Source of the DNA: Lingula anatina | Taxonomy: Eukaryota > Brachiopoda > Lingulata > Lingulida > Lingulidae | Reading direction: 5' to 3' | Assembly (NCBI RefSeq): GCF_001039355.2 | Contig: NW_019773570.1 | Coordinates: 484,615-548,614 of the forward strand | Length of the DNA stretch: 64,000 nt | Shown here: positions 47,801 to 59,800 of the stretch, piece by piece | Position numbering within the stretch: the first letter of the stretch is position 1 | Layout of the letters: the number at the start of each line of letters is the position of its first letter | Notes under the pieces: model-generated | Told to the model about the DNA's origin: nothing | The model's database searches: none | What the model saw: the letters and a program-made list of their open reading frames with translations, nothing else | Position numbers and translations under genes: made by a program

Positions 47801-48938
47801 TTAAGAAAAAGAGATTTTAAAATGGTTCTTAAAAGTTCATCTCCACTTTCTTAACTTACCACTTTCAACTTAATGCTCTGTACTTTCAAGTGAAAATGAT
47901 ATAAAATTGATAGAAAAGAATGTAAAAAAAGAATATAATGAAGGAATATAGTTATTTAAACCTCTTGGGGTTTCCTCTGTAGTCTTTGGTTTCTTGTCGA
48001 AGTACGCAAGAGTTGCAGTTTCTCCTCTCCGGATCAACATCAAGTAGCGTTCTTTCCATGAATATCTTTGAACATTGAAGACCTTTTTCTTGTCATAACC
48101 ACACAGCTTATAGAAGTAACCCTGAAAATTGTGAAGTGATAAAAAGGTGAGATAGTACGTAACATTTGAACAAATGGCTAATTATCAGTTGAAACTTTCA
48201 TTCTCTAGCATTCATATATTTGATTATCTAAATATTTTTTATATACTAAGTACACAGGAATTCCTACCTATATTGAATTTTTTATAAATGTTCCACAGTT
48301 AGAGATAACTCCAAACTGTGCTTGCTATAAACAAAGTGCTCTCACAAGATCCCAGACTTAGGAGAATGTTATATACAATAAACCAGGCTAGTTTGCAAAA
48401 ATAAATGAACACATTTCACAAAACATGCAGAAAACAACCCCTGGCTTTTCATCAGTTCTTAATAATTGTAAATGATATGTAATGCACATTCATGGAGAAG
48501 ACAGTATCTTGTATAATTACTGTCTACCCAGCTACAACTGAATGTTGCACTCAAGAAGATTAAAAATATAGCCATACAGGATTACGAATACTAGAAAAAA
48601 AAAAAATAATCGTAGCATTTTTTTCTTCAAGCTTGGGTTAAAATAAATGGTTCAGTTGGACCAAAACTATTGTCGTTTATCCCAATTTAAGAAGGGTCAT
48701 TCTTATTTATTTACACGGAAGAGGAAACTTTCCAAACTTTCAGCTTCTTTAAAGTTATTGTTACCAGTACCAATTACAACAATAAGTTCTCCCATAAATT
48801 GTTCCAAAATTCAGTACATTGAAATATTCGGTATAACTACGATTAACATGACAACAGAGATGAAATAGAAACGTAAGATATTGGAAAAACAAATTAACAA
48901 CCCCTCACCTCATAAAGAACTTCGCTGTCAGTCGCCAT
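38092..48938 (-). CDS. DOK-family docking protein (PH + IRS-type PTB)
   Basis: Eight minus-strand exons: 48938-48909, 48121-47962, 47502-47330, 46989-46834, 46535-46332, 40648-40489, 40042-39976, 39724-38092. They total 2583 bases, exactly 861 codons (860 residues). Residues about 8-121 form a PH domain (YSWKERYLMLIRRGE); 122-241 an IRS-type PTB (GARGSMCYLHIS, WPLSCIRCYE, FSIETGRRSPMGQGHYVF); the tail is disordered and rich in tyrosine motifs: YxxP at 534, 592, 602, 612, 639 and 698, YxxM at 399 and 652, YLN at 670. DOK and IRS adaptors bind phosphorylated receptors by PTB and recruit SH2 proteins (CRK/NCK to YxxP, PI3K p85 to YxxM, GRB2 to YxN). The PTB resembles DOK most. The donor of exon 3 (GAC|GTGGAA) is weak and chosen by reading frame. 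A second copy of exons 4-5 lies in intron 5. Confidence 0.87.
38827..38946 (-). repeat. Coding minisatellite in the DOK tail, 30-bp unit
   Basis: Four in-frame decapeptide units, SKGQEYLMQG, SKGQEYLMPG, SRGQEYLMPG and SKGQAYLMPK (residues 577-616), each with one tyrosine. Flanking degenerate units (HQEDSMPR, SEGQLDTYLL) suggest an older, longer array. Confidence 0.92.
40249..40523 (-). repeat. Tandem partial copies of DOK exon 6 end and donor
   Basis: The last 35 bases of the exon plus the donor (AACAGAG|GTATGC on the minus strand) occur three times: in the true exon (40489-40523) and as intronic copies at 40346-40380 and 40249-40283. Each is followed by about 45 bases of the same intron sequence (gtcatgaaagca, acatgtatgtt) and separated by TG microsatellites (for example 40381-40442). 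The intronic copies keep GT donors. Confidence 0.88.
40745..43442. repeat. Duplicate block in DOK intron with second PTB exon pair
   Basis: Collinear with 43568-47220 (diverged by substitutions and insertions) and ending at the join n 43443. It carries copies of exon 5 (42435-42638, 204 bases, open, near-identical protein) and exon 4 (43058 to about 43210). The acceptor of this exon 4 copy is lost: TTTAAG|GAGG in the main copy corresponds to TTTTTGGATG here. The 5' end matches the TRIM 3' spacer. It could be a tandem duplication or an unmerged haplotype. Confidence 0.8.
42914..42965 (-). pseudogene. Partial duplicate of DOK exon 4 end with donor
   Basis: 52 bases identical to the end of the exon 4 copy at 43058-43109 apart from the last exon base, followed by the donor GTGGGT. 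It lies 144 bases downstream (in gene direction) of the longer copy. The intervening 92 bases hold an (ATA)n tract. Confidence 0.75.
43444..43567. repeat. Repeat fragment beside the join at 43443
   Basis: GC-richer 124-base fragment with inverted ccagcgctaacgctgg and (aataat) motifs, unlike the neighbouring intron. It resembles the 3' end of a short interspersed repeat, comparable in style to the SINE-like tail before 37049. Probably a cut mobile element. Confidence 0.4.
44772..44801. repeat. Poly-A tract
   Basis: Thirty A residues in the second spacer copy of the DOK intron; the first copy reads ttcaaaattcaaaaattcc here, so it is a local expansion. Confidence 0.95.
45562..46301. mobile_element. 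Inserted repeat with three internal tandem units
   Basis: Present in the second DOK block and absent from the first, where caataataaaacataaagg at about 42395 is the empty site; ataaac flanks both ends. It contains a CA-rich part and three imperfect units of about 140-160 bases (starting near 45758, 45920 and 46085; landmark tgcccatgcacatc). The end holds cacagacgcacgggcgcacagacgggcgg and tgcgggga. No coding region. Class unknown. Confidence 0.7.
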
Positions 48939-49289
48939 GCTTGTTTTCGTTTGGTACGTAAATATATTACTATATCGGGGGAGGGGAGAAAATAAGGACA
49001 TTGCCATGATCAAGCAAAATCAGTTTGTTTTGTAAGAGAAAACATGTGTTATTTTATTATATACTAATTTAATTTATCTAATTTTATCACTTTTTTATGC
49101 CATGGTTCTTGGTAAACTGTACAACATTGACTTTTATCTAAATAAATGTTTTTCTTTCACCTCCCCCTGATAAATGAAAATTGTCCACACTAAAATCTCG
49201 CGAGAAGTTCCATATTGTGCGAGAATATGTTCGTGTAAGGATGTCGCCTGGATAGTATGTAGTAATCGTAACAAATTAGTCTTTTAAAC
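48939..49289. promoter_or_regulatory. Bidirectional promoter between DOK and NPDC1-like genes
   Basis: 351 bases separate the two divergent start codons (DOK ATG at 48938 on minus, NPDC1-like ATG at 49290 on plus). There is no obvious TATA box. The palindrome TCTCGCGAGA at 49196-49205 is a known element of TATA-less and bidirectional animal promoters (Kaiso/ZBTB33-associated in vertebrates); a partial gtgcgagaat follows at about 49218. A G-rich stretch lies near 48978. Confidence 0.7.
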
Positions 49290-52200
49290 ATGTATTCCAC
49301 TTTCTTCATACTTCTGTCATTCTTGGTGATTTGCTTATGCTATGGGAGGGCGTTTAATCAAGGTAAGTTGTACATTTTATCAAAACAAGTGTCATTTTAC
49401 AGATATTTTCTCGACGCTGTACAGAATTAAAAAATGTTTTGCCAGTGTCATTCAATCTCGCACCCAGTTTGTGTATTTACTCTGTCAGCCGTGCTGGTAA
49501 TATATCAGTAGGTTTGTTTGCCTGCAGCTGTATTTACCTTTATTACTTATATTTTGAATTATTTACGGAGGGTTTACGTATACCATTTACCCTGTTGCTA
49601 AGAATATTAATCGTTAGATACCCACAAAAGCCAATTTTGTTGTAAAAATAAAAAATAGCCCATGTCTGCAGTAATCTTAACCCAGTATTGTATGTTTGAT
49701 ATGATGCTCCCTAAAGTAATAACACAAGGGACACAACAGAAAACAATTTTCATGTTAACCCAATAAATTTTATAATTCAGTTAATGGATTCTCAGAAAAG
49801 CAGAGACGAGATATGATCAGTATTCATAATATAAAATATATTCAGTTGGCAAATACGCTTAATTATCTTCCGTGATCTGACTGTTTTGTTAGTCCTACCA
49901 GTTAAGTGTGATATTTGGTGAAAAAGTTAATATTTCAGAAAAGACAAATATTGCTCTTTTTGTTTCATTGGAGATGAAAGGGAGTAACCTTAGTATATCA
50001 AGAAACAACCTTCCAACTACAACAAGATGTTTATTATAGGTTTCAGTGCTCTGTCTGACAGTGTCATCAGACATGTTAACAATAACTGTTACATACATTG
50101 GTAAACTAATAAAAATCCGTATATATATAATTGTATGTGTGTATCAGACTGTTTGCAACTTGTTTTACTACAGAAGTGAAGTGAAGTAATGAGCACAATT
50201 ATCATGTGACAGTGTGTCATGCAGACATTAGGCTAGGTGAACATCAGAGTTTTATGTGATACAACTATTTTCTATCGAATTAGTAATTATGATGCTTGCT
50301 AATTTCCTACCTTTTATAATTGTAATTTTTGAAATGATAAATTATTGTAATTTTTGAAATGAAAAATAGATTCTCAGTACATATATATATGAGTATGGGG
50401 AAAAAACATTTTCATTTTAAGACTAATCAAGATGGGGAAATAAATTTCAAGACTGAATGTGAATAAAAGTGACATTTTCTGTCTAAAATAATTGTTTCAA
50501 AACTGTTTGCTTATTTGTAGGTGAACGTTACGAGGAGCCAAGACTGATTGGTAACTCTCTGGAGTTTGAGCGGCCGCGCTGTGTCCCATCTGTTCTCAAC
50601 TGTTATAAACATTTCCGATATCACTGTAATCCTACTAGTAAGTCATCATATTGTGGGGATTGCTGGAAGAACTATAAGGAAGTGAATGGAAGATGTATAA
50701 ATAAAGGTATGTCTTGTAATTGAAAACAATTCTTGTTAAGTAATACTTATTACTAGTACTTTATTTTGTTCAAAACTGATATTAACTCTTTACTTAATGT
50801 TTTTCTACTACTACTACAAAAAAAAATAAAATAAAATAAAATAAATTCATAAAAAAATAATTAAGCGTATGTAATTTTGAACTCCACTTTTGACATATTT
50901 TTATATGAGGATAGATCATTTGGAGTTTTGTTTACTAGTACTTCCTTTATCTTGTCATGTAAACACAACTTTTCAAAAATAGGGCATGTGAACAGTGATA
51001 TAAAGTACTACTGATTCATATACTTGATATCAGCTTTTTCAAGGACAGAAATTTAGGACATTTCAGGTGGGAGAGTTAGCAATTTTTTTACTCAGATGAA
51101 ACTGAGAAACTAAGAATGAAAATTGATACAACAGATACGGGGCTTGACATTAAGGGTGGCCCACTGGCCCTGGGCCACTGAAAACCAAACTAGGGCCATT
51201 GAATCGATGGGGTCACTGGCCCAAAGAGCAAGTGAAATGTCATGTGTCAAATCATCCTTGCAATATTTAGCGATATATCGGGCCAGTATCGAGAAAAGTT
51301 AGTGTCAAGCCCTGAGATAACTTAGCTATTTTAGATGAAACAACATTTATTTTGTTGTTATACATCTTTTAAAGGTATTTTATGTAACATTTCATAGAAG
51401 TTATCATTTTGCTCAGAAGATAATCACAGTGATATGGGGTGTACAACTGAGGCCTCCACGCCATATATTCATCCATTTTTGACAATTTGCACTAAAATGT
51501 TTTTTCCTTGGTTAAACTGGGAGTATCTTATGCTATACCATTTATAGTAGATGAATTTGGGTTTTGCTAGTGTTGTAGTAGTCAGTAGAGTTATGCTTTG
51601 AAAACCAGAAACTAAAGTAGTGAAGTAATCTGAATTGCAATGTCCGTTGCCTCTAGTATTTGAAAGTGTAGTAGATCTCATTTGAAATTTATTTAATGTG
51701 AGAGAGTATGTTAGATAAATCAGTTACTTTTTTCTTAATCTAAAAAACTGATAAAGTGAAAAAAAAGTAGACATACCAGGGTACCTTAAATCAGCTAGCG
51801 GCAGGTATTTTAAATTAATTGCAATATTTTCAGTATGGGTGAATTGAGTCCAAATATAACAGTCATTTGTCATTATCCCTGCTGGGGAACTTGTTGGCAG
51901 TTATTTGTTGTGAATTTACTGACAACCTGTATTAAGAATTCCATTTTTATTTCAAAGACCTCATCTGTTTTTCACAGTTGCCTGGTATTTTTCACTCCTG
52001 ATTTCCGTTAAGCAAGACAAAAGTTAAAAAAAATAAACAGGTTTGCATTCGCCATCAAGGAAATGAAACAGTATTGATTTTCCCCTATTCTCAGTTCAAG
52101 GGTTGAACTTCCATGGAGATTTCCTTGGGCTATTTGAGTTGATTATGGATGTCAAAAAACAATTCTCTTTTAGAAATTGACTATTAGGACGACATCTAGA

Positions 52201-52292
52201 AATTTGGCATTGTTGTTAGTGAAGAGGAGAAATATTCCTCTTTGGGTAAAGTAACAGCTAGCTAGCCTAATATCAAATTTAAGAGTTGTTCA

Positions 52293-52323
<31 letters not shown>

Positions 52324-53764
52324 ATCTCTCTCTGTCTGCTGAGACAGCCTGAGAGAGATGGAGATGGAGCAATCCCTTGTGGCTCATTGCTTGGAGCATC
52401 CATGAAGAATTTGTCTCATCAATTTCACAACACATAATTTTCCCATTTATTTTGTGTATCTTTTTATACCCCCCCCCCCTTTTGTAGTCATATTTGAGCA
52501 ATAGTTTACTTTGTACTGTACCAGTGTTTTCATATATAATACCCAAGGCATGACATCAAATAGAACAGGGTGCGGAACAGGTATTTCTGGATTAATTTGA
52601 AAGGAAACAACAGGCATTATTGGACAGTGACAGTCAAATGTTCTGTTTAAGTCTTGACCGAGTGGAGTGGCGTGTCCTCATCTCAGCTTCAATATATATA
52701 TACATTTGAAATTTGGTTCAGGATTTGCTATCTCTATATATCTGTATATAAAGAAAATTGAAGTGGGCAATATGTGTGTTAACAAAGGCAAAGAGAAGGT
52801 GGAACCTAAAGTCTTTATCCATGAACAGAAGGCAACACAAGTCTAAGAGAATTCTTGTCTTTTCCCCATCGTTTTATTATTGTATCAGTCTGTAGACCAA
52901 ATTCCCATTTATTTGATTTCAGGATATATATGTAGTGGGTGGTGTGCAGCAGCTAGGTCATTGTGCACAGGACAACAAGCTTTTATGCAGCAGTCACGAT
53001 GTGTAAATGACGTTCACTTTGTTTTGTAACACCCACGCTTAGTCTTGAACATCCTGTGACTTAGCTTCTAATAGTGTGTAATCTGAAAAGATCACTGCCA
53101 CGTTATGTAGTAGAAATAGCATACTAGTACTTGATAACTTTCTAGTGAAGATAGTCACACACTTCCATCTAATTTGCCATTTCAACAATTTTCTTAATCC
53201 AACTTTTGAAATTAAGAGTTCAAATAAATTAGATATCATTGCTGTTCTGATTATTATTATCATTCTTCCTTTATTGATACTAGCACACTGTGTATAATGG
53301 CTATGATCTAACAGTAGTATATTGATCAGCTGAACATGGGCTGTGGGTTATGTTGATAGGGTGTGTATTTAGTGTCTGTGTCCACATATTTAGTCCACTG
53401 TCCACCCCTGTTGCATATGTCCAGTGTTAGTGTCTGTGTCCACATATTTAGTGTACTGTCCACCCCTGTTACATATGTCCAGTGACCCTCTCTCCCCCCT
53501 CTCTCTGTCTCCCCTACTGTCTCTTATCCTGACAATTCCATCAAAACTGATAACTTTTTGTAGATTTACTTGGATATTGTTCAAACCGTCAAACCGACAT
53601 TAAAAATAAATAATCTCTATTGATAACTGCTTCCTCTCTTGATGAATAACTTTAAATCAGGATATTTAACATGACCTTAAAACAGGGCTTTTCCCAGGAT
53701 TGGGGGCACTGGTTCGCCAAAATAATCACTTGTAATAATTTCAGGGAGTCCAAGTCATCTTTTT

Positions 53765-53809
<45 letters not shown>

Positions 53810-56800
53810 TAAGCCTTTCAGTCGTCTTGGAAAATATTGGCCATCCAGTGCTGCCAGTGGCCGTCCATGATGGCTAGATGGTTTGCTGAGAAAAGCCTTG
53901 CCTCAAAACAATAGAAGCCAGGAATGGTTTTGGGTACATTTAACATTACTTTAAAACAATAGAAGAGATAAATGGTTTGAGGCTAATGGATCATGTTCTA
54001 GGACTACTCTGACAGAGTTGATAAAGCAGTTTTTATTCTGTGAACTGATAGATTGACATAAAGATTCATTTCTGAACTCCAGAACCTAAGTGCTGTGCAG
54101 CCCTGATAGTGGGAGTGATTTATTTCAAGTGTACTTGGGCATGGTTGATTTTAACCTTACCACACAGACAGTAGGAGAAGAAAGAATTGATATGGAGAGA
54201 TTCTTGAAGAACGGTTTTAGTTTGAACACCGTAGAGAAGTGTATTTTAGGTAGCACAAGAATTGATAGCATGAAGGAGTCCATGTATATATTACTTGTTA
54301 GTTGTAACATTCCATTGTCTTGGTAAGAATCTAAAACCAATATATTTTTGGTCCTGAGAATGAGAGATTTGCAATATCCTGTGAGAAAGATGAAGTGGTC
54401 AGAATCGTGACTTTCTTCTCAGGTTTCTGTGTTATTAATAACCATGAGACCAGTCATATGTATTAACACATACCAATAACCAGATATTACATGTCACCTG
54501 CATTTGTTATTTGTTAGCATATATTACCACTGTCATATGTTTGGAAGATGAAATCAGGTGACATGAGTTGCTGTGCTGTGTTATTATATTAGTAAGTACT
54601 GTGAAATCTACAGTGCAAAGATAAAATATTTCTTCAAACAAGGTGCTCTTTTCACATGGTAGTGATTTTTTAGCCTACTTGAACTAGTTAACATTACAAT
54701 AAGTAGATTACTGGGTGTTGTCTAAGATATAGTATGTTCTAAGATGCGTCTCTGTTCACATTTTGTCAGTGACGGAGATCTGTGTTATTGTCAGGTCACT
54801 TCAAAGTCAGATAAAATCACAAACTGGCATTGATGAAAAATGAGTTTTGTCCAGATCAGATAAAACACATGCAGTCACCTTCTCTCCTGTCAGTGAAGTT
54901 CAGATCGTTAGTTACCTGATTCGATTCCAAGTTCTGATAATTGAAAAATTTGATTTGGCGTGTTGTGACATGCCATTAAAGAGATGCTTGTTTTATTGCA
55001 ATGGATGGATGGCATGTTCACTTGTGGAGGAAGAGGTGATTTATAAGAATGAATGTATTCAGGATTTTTGTGGATTCACAGTAAATGTGTGGTTGGTTGC
55101 CTGCAGCGATGTCTGCCCATGTGTGAAAACATAATATATGAACACTTTTCCTTGCTGTAAAAGTCTGTACTAGTAATTGAGTTGAAGTGATATGAAATCA
55201 GGTCTGACATTGTGCACACTTGTAGGAATGCCACCTGAGGTCCACTTTTTTTTTTTTTTTTGAGTACCGGACCCTCAGAACAGCAGACGATTTCTGATCA
55301 AGGCTCCTTTAATCTTCGAAATTTCAGACCCCATCACATCAAACCCTGAGAATACATAGGAATGTTCCCTTTGGTGTCCACTATTTAAGATAGGAAAAAT
55401 AATGGCAGTTGGTTTAAACATGTTAGCTACATTTTTATTTCAACCCAAGATTTCAGCAGTGTTCACCAATGTCAGGAATGTTCATGCAATTGTGGTGTTA
55501 AGAGTTCAGCTGGAATATTGCAAGAAAGACAAATTCTATCAAGCCACCATTTTGGCAGCAGTTCCATTCCACAGAGACGTTACACAGGGGAATCTGTTAA
55601 CAGAAACATAGAACTGGGTAATCACTTGCTGAAAGGCAGATGTTAGTGAAATATTGATCACCCTATCTGCTGGTTACTGCTCAGCACCTACGCCATTTCT
55701 ACTGGCTTAGAAAAGTTTTTTTTTTTGAAAATATTATCATTTAGGCAGTCATGGAAGATGATAATTGGATGTCGTTATTGACCTGCAAACCTGAATGTTG
55801 ACATATTTTATTTTATATTTTCCCGGGATTAGCCTTGATAATCCCTGTACATTTTTGAGACAAAAGTGAAGACCTTTATTAAAAGAAAATCATATGAAAT
55901 AAAAAAAAAAGAACTATTGCTAAAAAGAGAGGAAAACGTGGTTTGCCTTTCTTGTAATCATGTAACATTGTTTTTTAGAAAATGCACCACATTTATGTTT
56001 AAACATGCATGATGCTAGAGAGCATTTTTATGCCCTCTTAAAGCTGTTTATTTAATGATTTTACTAATCATATAGAACAAGACAACATACTTTGATTTGA
56101 TGAAAAATCCATAACATCCCACGGAGTGGTTTGCCAAGGTTTGGTGTAAAGTGGAAAATTGGAAGCAAACAGTGTTTCCAAGATACCAGGTTTGTAGGAA
56201 GAATTCAGATGTAAGGAAGAAAAATCAATATGATGACCTTATTACCTGTTAATTGTGGTTACTTCAAGATGAATGAGGTACTACATCAATATACATACTC
56301 ACATAGGAGACTTCAATGAAGACAAGGAAAGAAAAAAAGTCATTGAAATGAGTTTCTTTTCAGGTTTCTGGTAAGGAAATTAGGTTGATCAATATCAGAC
56401 TAACTTTGCATTGTATTCTGCTTTATTTTTAGCCCCATTCTTGTTAAAGTAAAGAAATGTAATGATACTTGGGTTCTCTGTGTGGGTGAGTGAGGGGAAG
56501 TTTGTATCAGGTCTAGCACCCATTATTTTCACAGTCACTCCATTATCCTGATGAGAACTATGTTAAGAGACATTCTTGGATATTTTCTGAAGTTCTGGGG
56601 CATTTTTTTAAAAATCAAAACAGGTTGTCATAAATAATAATGCATAGTCAACTGAATGTATCAAATACTTGTATATAAATCACTATGTTTGATGATACAT
56701 AAAAGTACAGTGTAGCTTTAAAGCTAGCCACACACCCAGAATATAAAGGGGTCAGTATTTTAATGTTTGCTGTTATATTTGTAGAAGGTGGAAATTTAAA

Positions 56801-59800
56801 AAAAATTCATGGGTTTAAATGGGAAGTTGGCCTGAACAAATTAAGAGAATGTATAAATTTGACTTTCTAATGTGTTTGTGTGTGTGTGTGTGGGAGGGGG
56901 GGGGGCTTTATTTCTGGAAGTGACTCTGTAATAAAATGATCTAAAATGCCTATCAGATAACCATATTTTTTTATTGAAAAAAAGTAAAAGTATGGTTTTG
57001 AATACATGATAGTAGACAGATGGAAACATCAACCTCTTTTATGACATCAAAATGATAGGTTGGTGTTTAGTTATTTTTATTTAACAAGAGTAGCTTCACA
57101 ACTTGTACAGACTCTTGGTGTTTAGTTATTTTTATTAAACAAGAGTAGCTTCACAACTTGTACAGACTCAGCAAAAATTGTTCCTGTTTTCAACAAAGAG
57201 ATTTCCTAGGTACCAGTGAATTGAATATTGCCAAGAAAAAAATGGAATATCAATTGCATATCCTGCTTCCATTAAAATTGTCACCACTTTCAACTCTTGG
57301 TAAAAAATACAAAAAGATAAAATAATAGAAAATACAAAGGATGGACCGGACATTCACTTCTTGTGCCTAGCAATTAGTTCAAGTTGTTTTAGTACTAAAA
57401 GAATTTTAAAAACAAAACAACTCAAAGCCATTAAAATTGTCACCACTTTCAACTCATGATAAAAAAATACAAAAGGATAAGATAATAGAAAATACAAAAG
57501 ATCCAACAGATTCTCGTCTCTTGTGCCTAGCAATATAGTTCATGTTGTTTTAGTTCTGAAAGAATTTTAAAAACAAAACAACTCAAAGGCATTCTTATCA
57601 GAAGGAAGGGATTTGAATTATAGCAACTGAACCTTCTGGTGACTCTGGCAGTTAAAATTTTTCACTCTTCAAAATCACATTTAAAACAGTAAAATTATTT
57701 TTTTATTGGCTGTGACAGCAGATTCAGACCTTAAAAAAGGATAGCAAGCATTAACAAGATGTTGAAACAGCTAAAATACAATCATTAAATTTGGGGTTTA
57801 TCTGTATGCTTTCTTGATGGTTTAGGGGTGATAATCTCCAAGTAAACTAATCTTTAAAGGCACACGCTTTTAGTCTGCTCAGTTTCTTATCACAAAACAA
57901 ACACCTGTTTTGTGAAAACTTTCCTCAGGAGGGTGATTCACAGGTGAGCAGAAAACTGTGACTGCCATGTTGTAAGCACCTCTATGTGACTGGCATAGTC
58001 CTCTTAATATTTTACTTTTTTTGGGAAGTTTGTCAGCATAGTTCTCTCATGTTGAAAGTGTGGCTTGGAGTGGCCTGTCTGGTATGGTCAGTACTGGGCA
58101 GTCAGCAGCTGAATGGACATGGAAATAGAGGTAAGAAATCCATGCGTAACATGAAAAGCTGACTCCCAGAGTCCAAATTTCATAATGAAAATCTGACTTC
58201 CCCATGAAATTTTGACTCCCCCCACAAAACTGCATAAATCTTATTTTATTTGATTATATGACTTTTATCTTGTGGTATGCATAATGGATGATACATTGGC
58301 ACTTTTTGTTAGTTTGCATGTGAAAATGTTCATCAGAAATTAAGATAATTAAAATTGTATATTTTACCACCCAATGACTCCCCTTTGAAAAGGCTAGAAT
58401 GGAAATCTGACTGGGGAGTTACCTTTTAGGGGGGTCAGATTGTTATGGTACACCTGGAGTATGTTCAACATGGTCAGGCATCACCTCCCTGGCAGTACCA
58501 TACAGTGGCTGAAGACCTTGAAACTTTCTGTCCTCACCCAATCAGGCATCACCTCCCTGGCAGTACCATACAGTGGCTGAAGACCTTGAAACTTTCTGTC
58601 CTCACCCAATCAGGCATCACCTCCCTGGCAGTACCATACAGTGGCTGAAGACCTTGAAACTTTCTGTCCTCACCCAATCTTTTCAGCTCATTAAAACCTA
58701 CACATATAAAATTTATAATATTCATTCACCTATCAGATATTAGCAACTGCACACAAGTACCTTTGGTTTTGGAGCCAGTGTAGAATTTTATTTCTCTGTT
58801 ATGATATGAATTCTTGGTGGATTTCCAACATAGAGTGCAGTGTGAGGATTTTTTTAGTATTATGCAGTACCTGCTTTTTATCATAGACTGACAGGCTGAT
58901 GGTAGAAAGGGAAAAAATGATGATTCAACAGTTCAAGCAGTACGCTATATATTCTGATATGGGCTCACAATGTTTATCATGCATTATGAGTTCAACTTGC
59001 CACCCAGAGTTGTGGCTAAGGAAAGTTAAGTACGGAAATATCAGCGCATGTTAAAAGCACTTTGATTGGAGGAAGTTATAAGAATATATTACTGCCGTGA
59101 ATCGATAATTACCTCCACTGCTGTTCTCAGCGATATTAGTTTGTCTATATGTAAGCATAAAGGATATCTCCAAAATTCTTCACCAATTTTGATTATCTTT
59201 TTTTTTATTGGATAGAAAATTGTGCAGAATAAGAAAAAGAAATCACCATTTCAACAAAATCTTGGTTGCCTAGTTTTTAAAAGAATTTTATTTCTCTTTT
59301 TGGCAGAGTTATGTACTAGCACTGACTCTGAGAGTTTTCCGTGATTGGAGTTATTTCCCCAGTATTAAATTTTTTGAAGTCAATGTATAAGAAGCATCTC
59401 TGGTCCATCATAACTAGATTTTGGAAAAATAAAAGTAAAAAGTTTTGATTGAACAATATTTTATGGTATGTGAGTTTTAACTCCAAGGTTTGCAATTGTT
59501 ACAATAACTTGCACTGGGTGTTAGAATAGTCTGAGAACAAAACTCCAGTGGATGAAGTCATCCACTATGCAGTTCAATCATTTCATTATGGTTAGATGTT
59601 GTTACTGTCATCTTTTCAAGAGATACAAGGACACAGTAGAAGTAAACCTGTGGCATGTTCCATAGTAACTGATTGGTCTTGTAACCAGCTGTGAAATATG
59701 GGCGACATTTCCCCTCCCTTAATTAAATACACCACCTTTCTGCTGCAGCTTGGCAACAACATGGAGTTAATTTTCAATTATCAAGGAATAGAAATGGATG

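Noticed and set aside
53671-53877. Frame with a poly-lysine run
   Set aside because: Translation of the poly-A tract at 53766-53806.
54090-54326. 78-codon frame in the NPDC1 intron
   Set aside because: No recognisable domain, no neighbouring exon signals, and a matching antisense frame of equal length.
58445-58648. Apparent protein repeat over 68-bp units
   Set aside because: Unit length is not a multiple of three, so each copy is read in a different frame.
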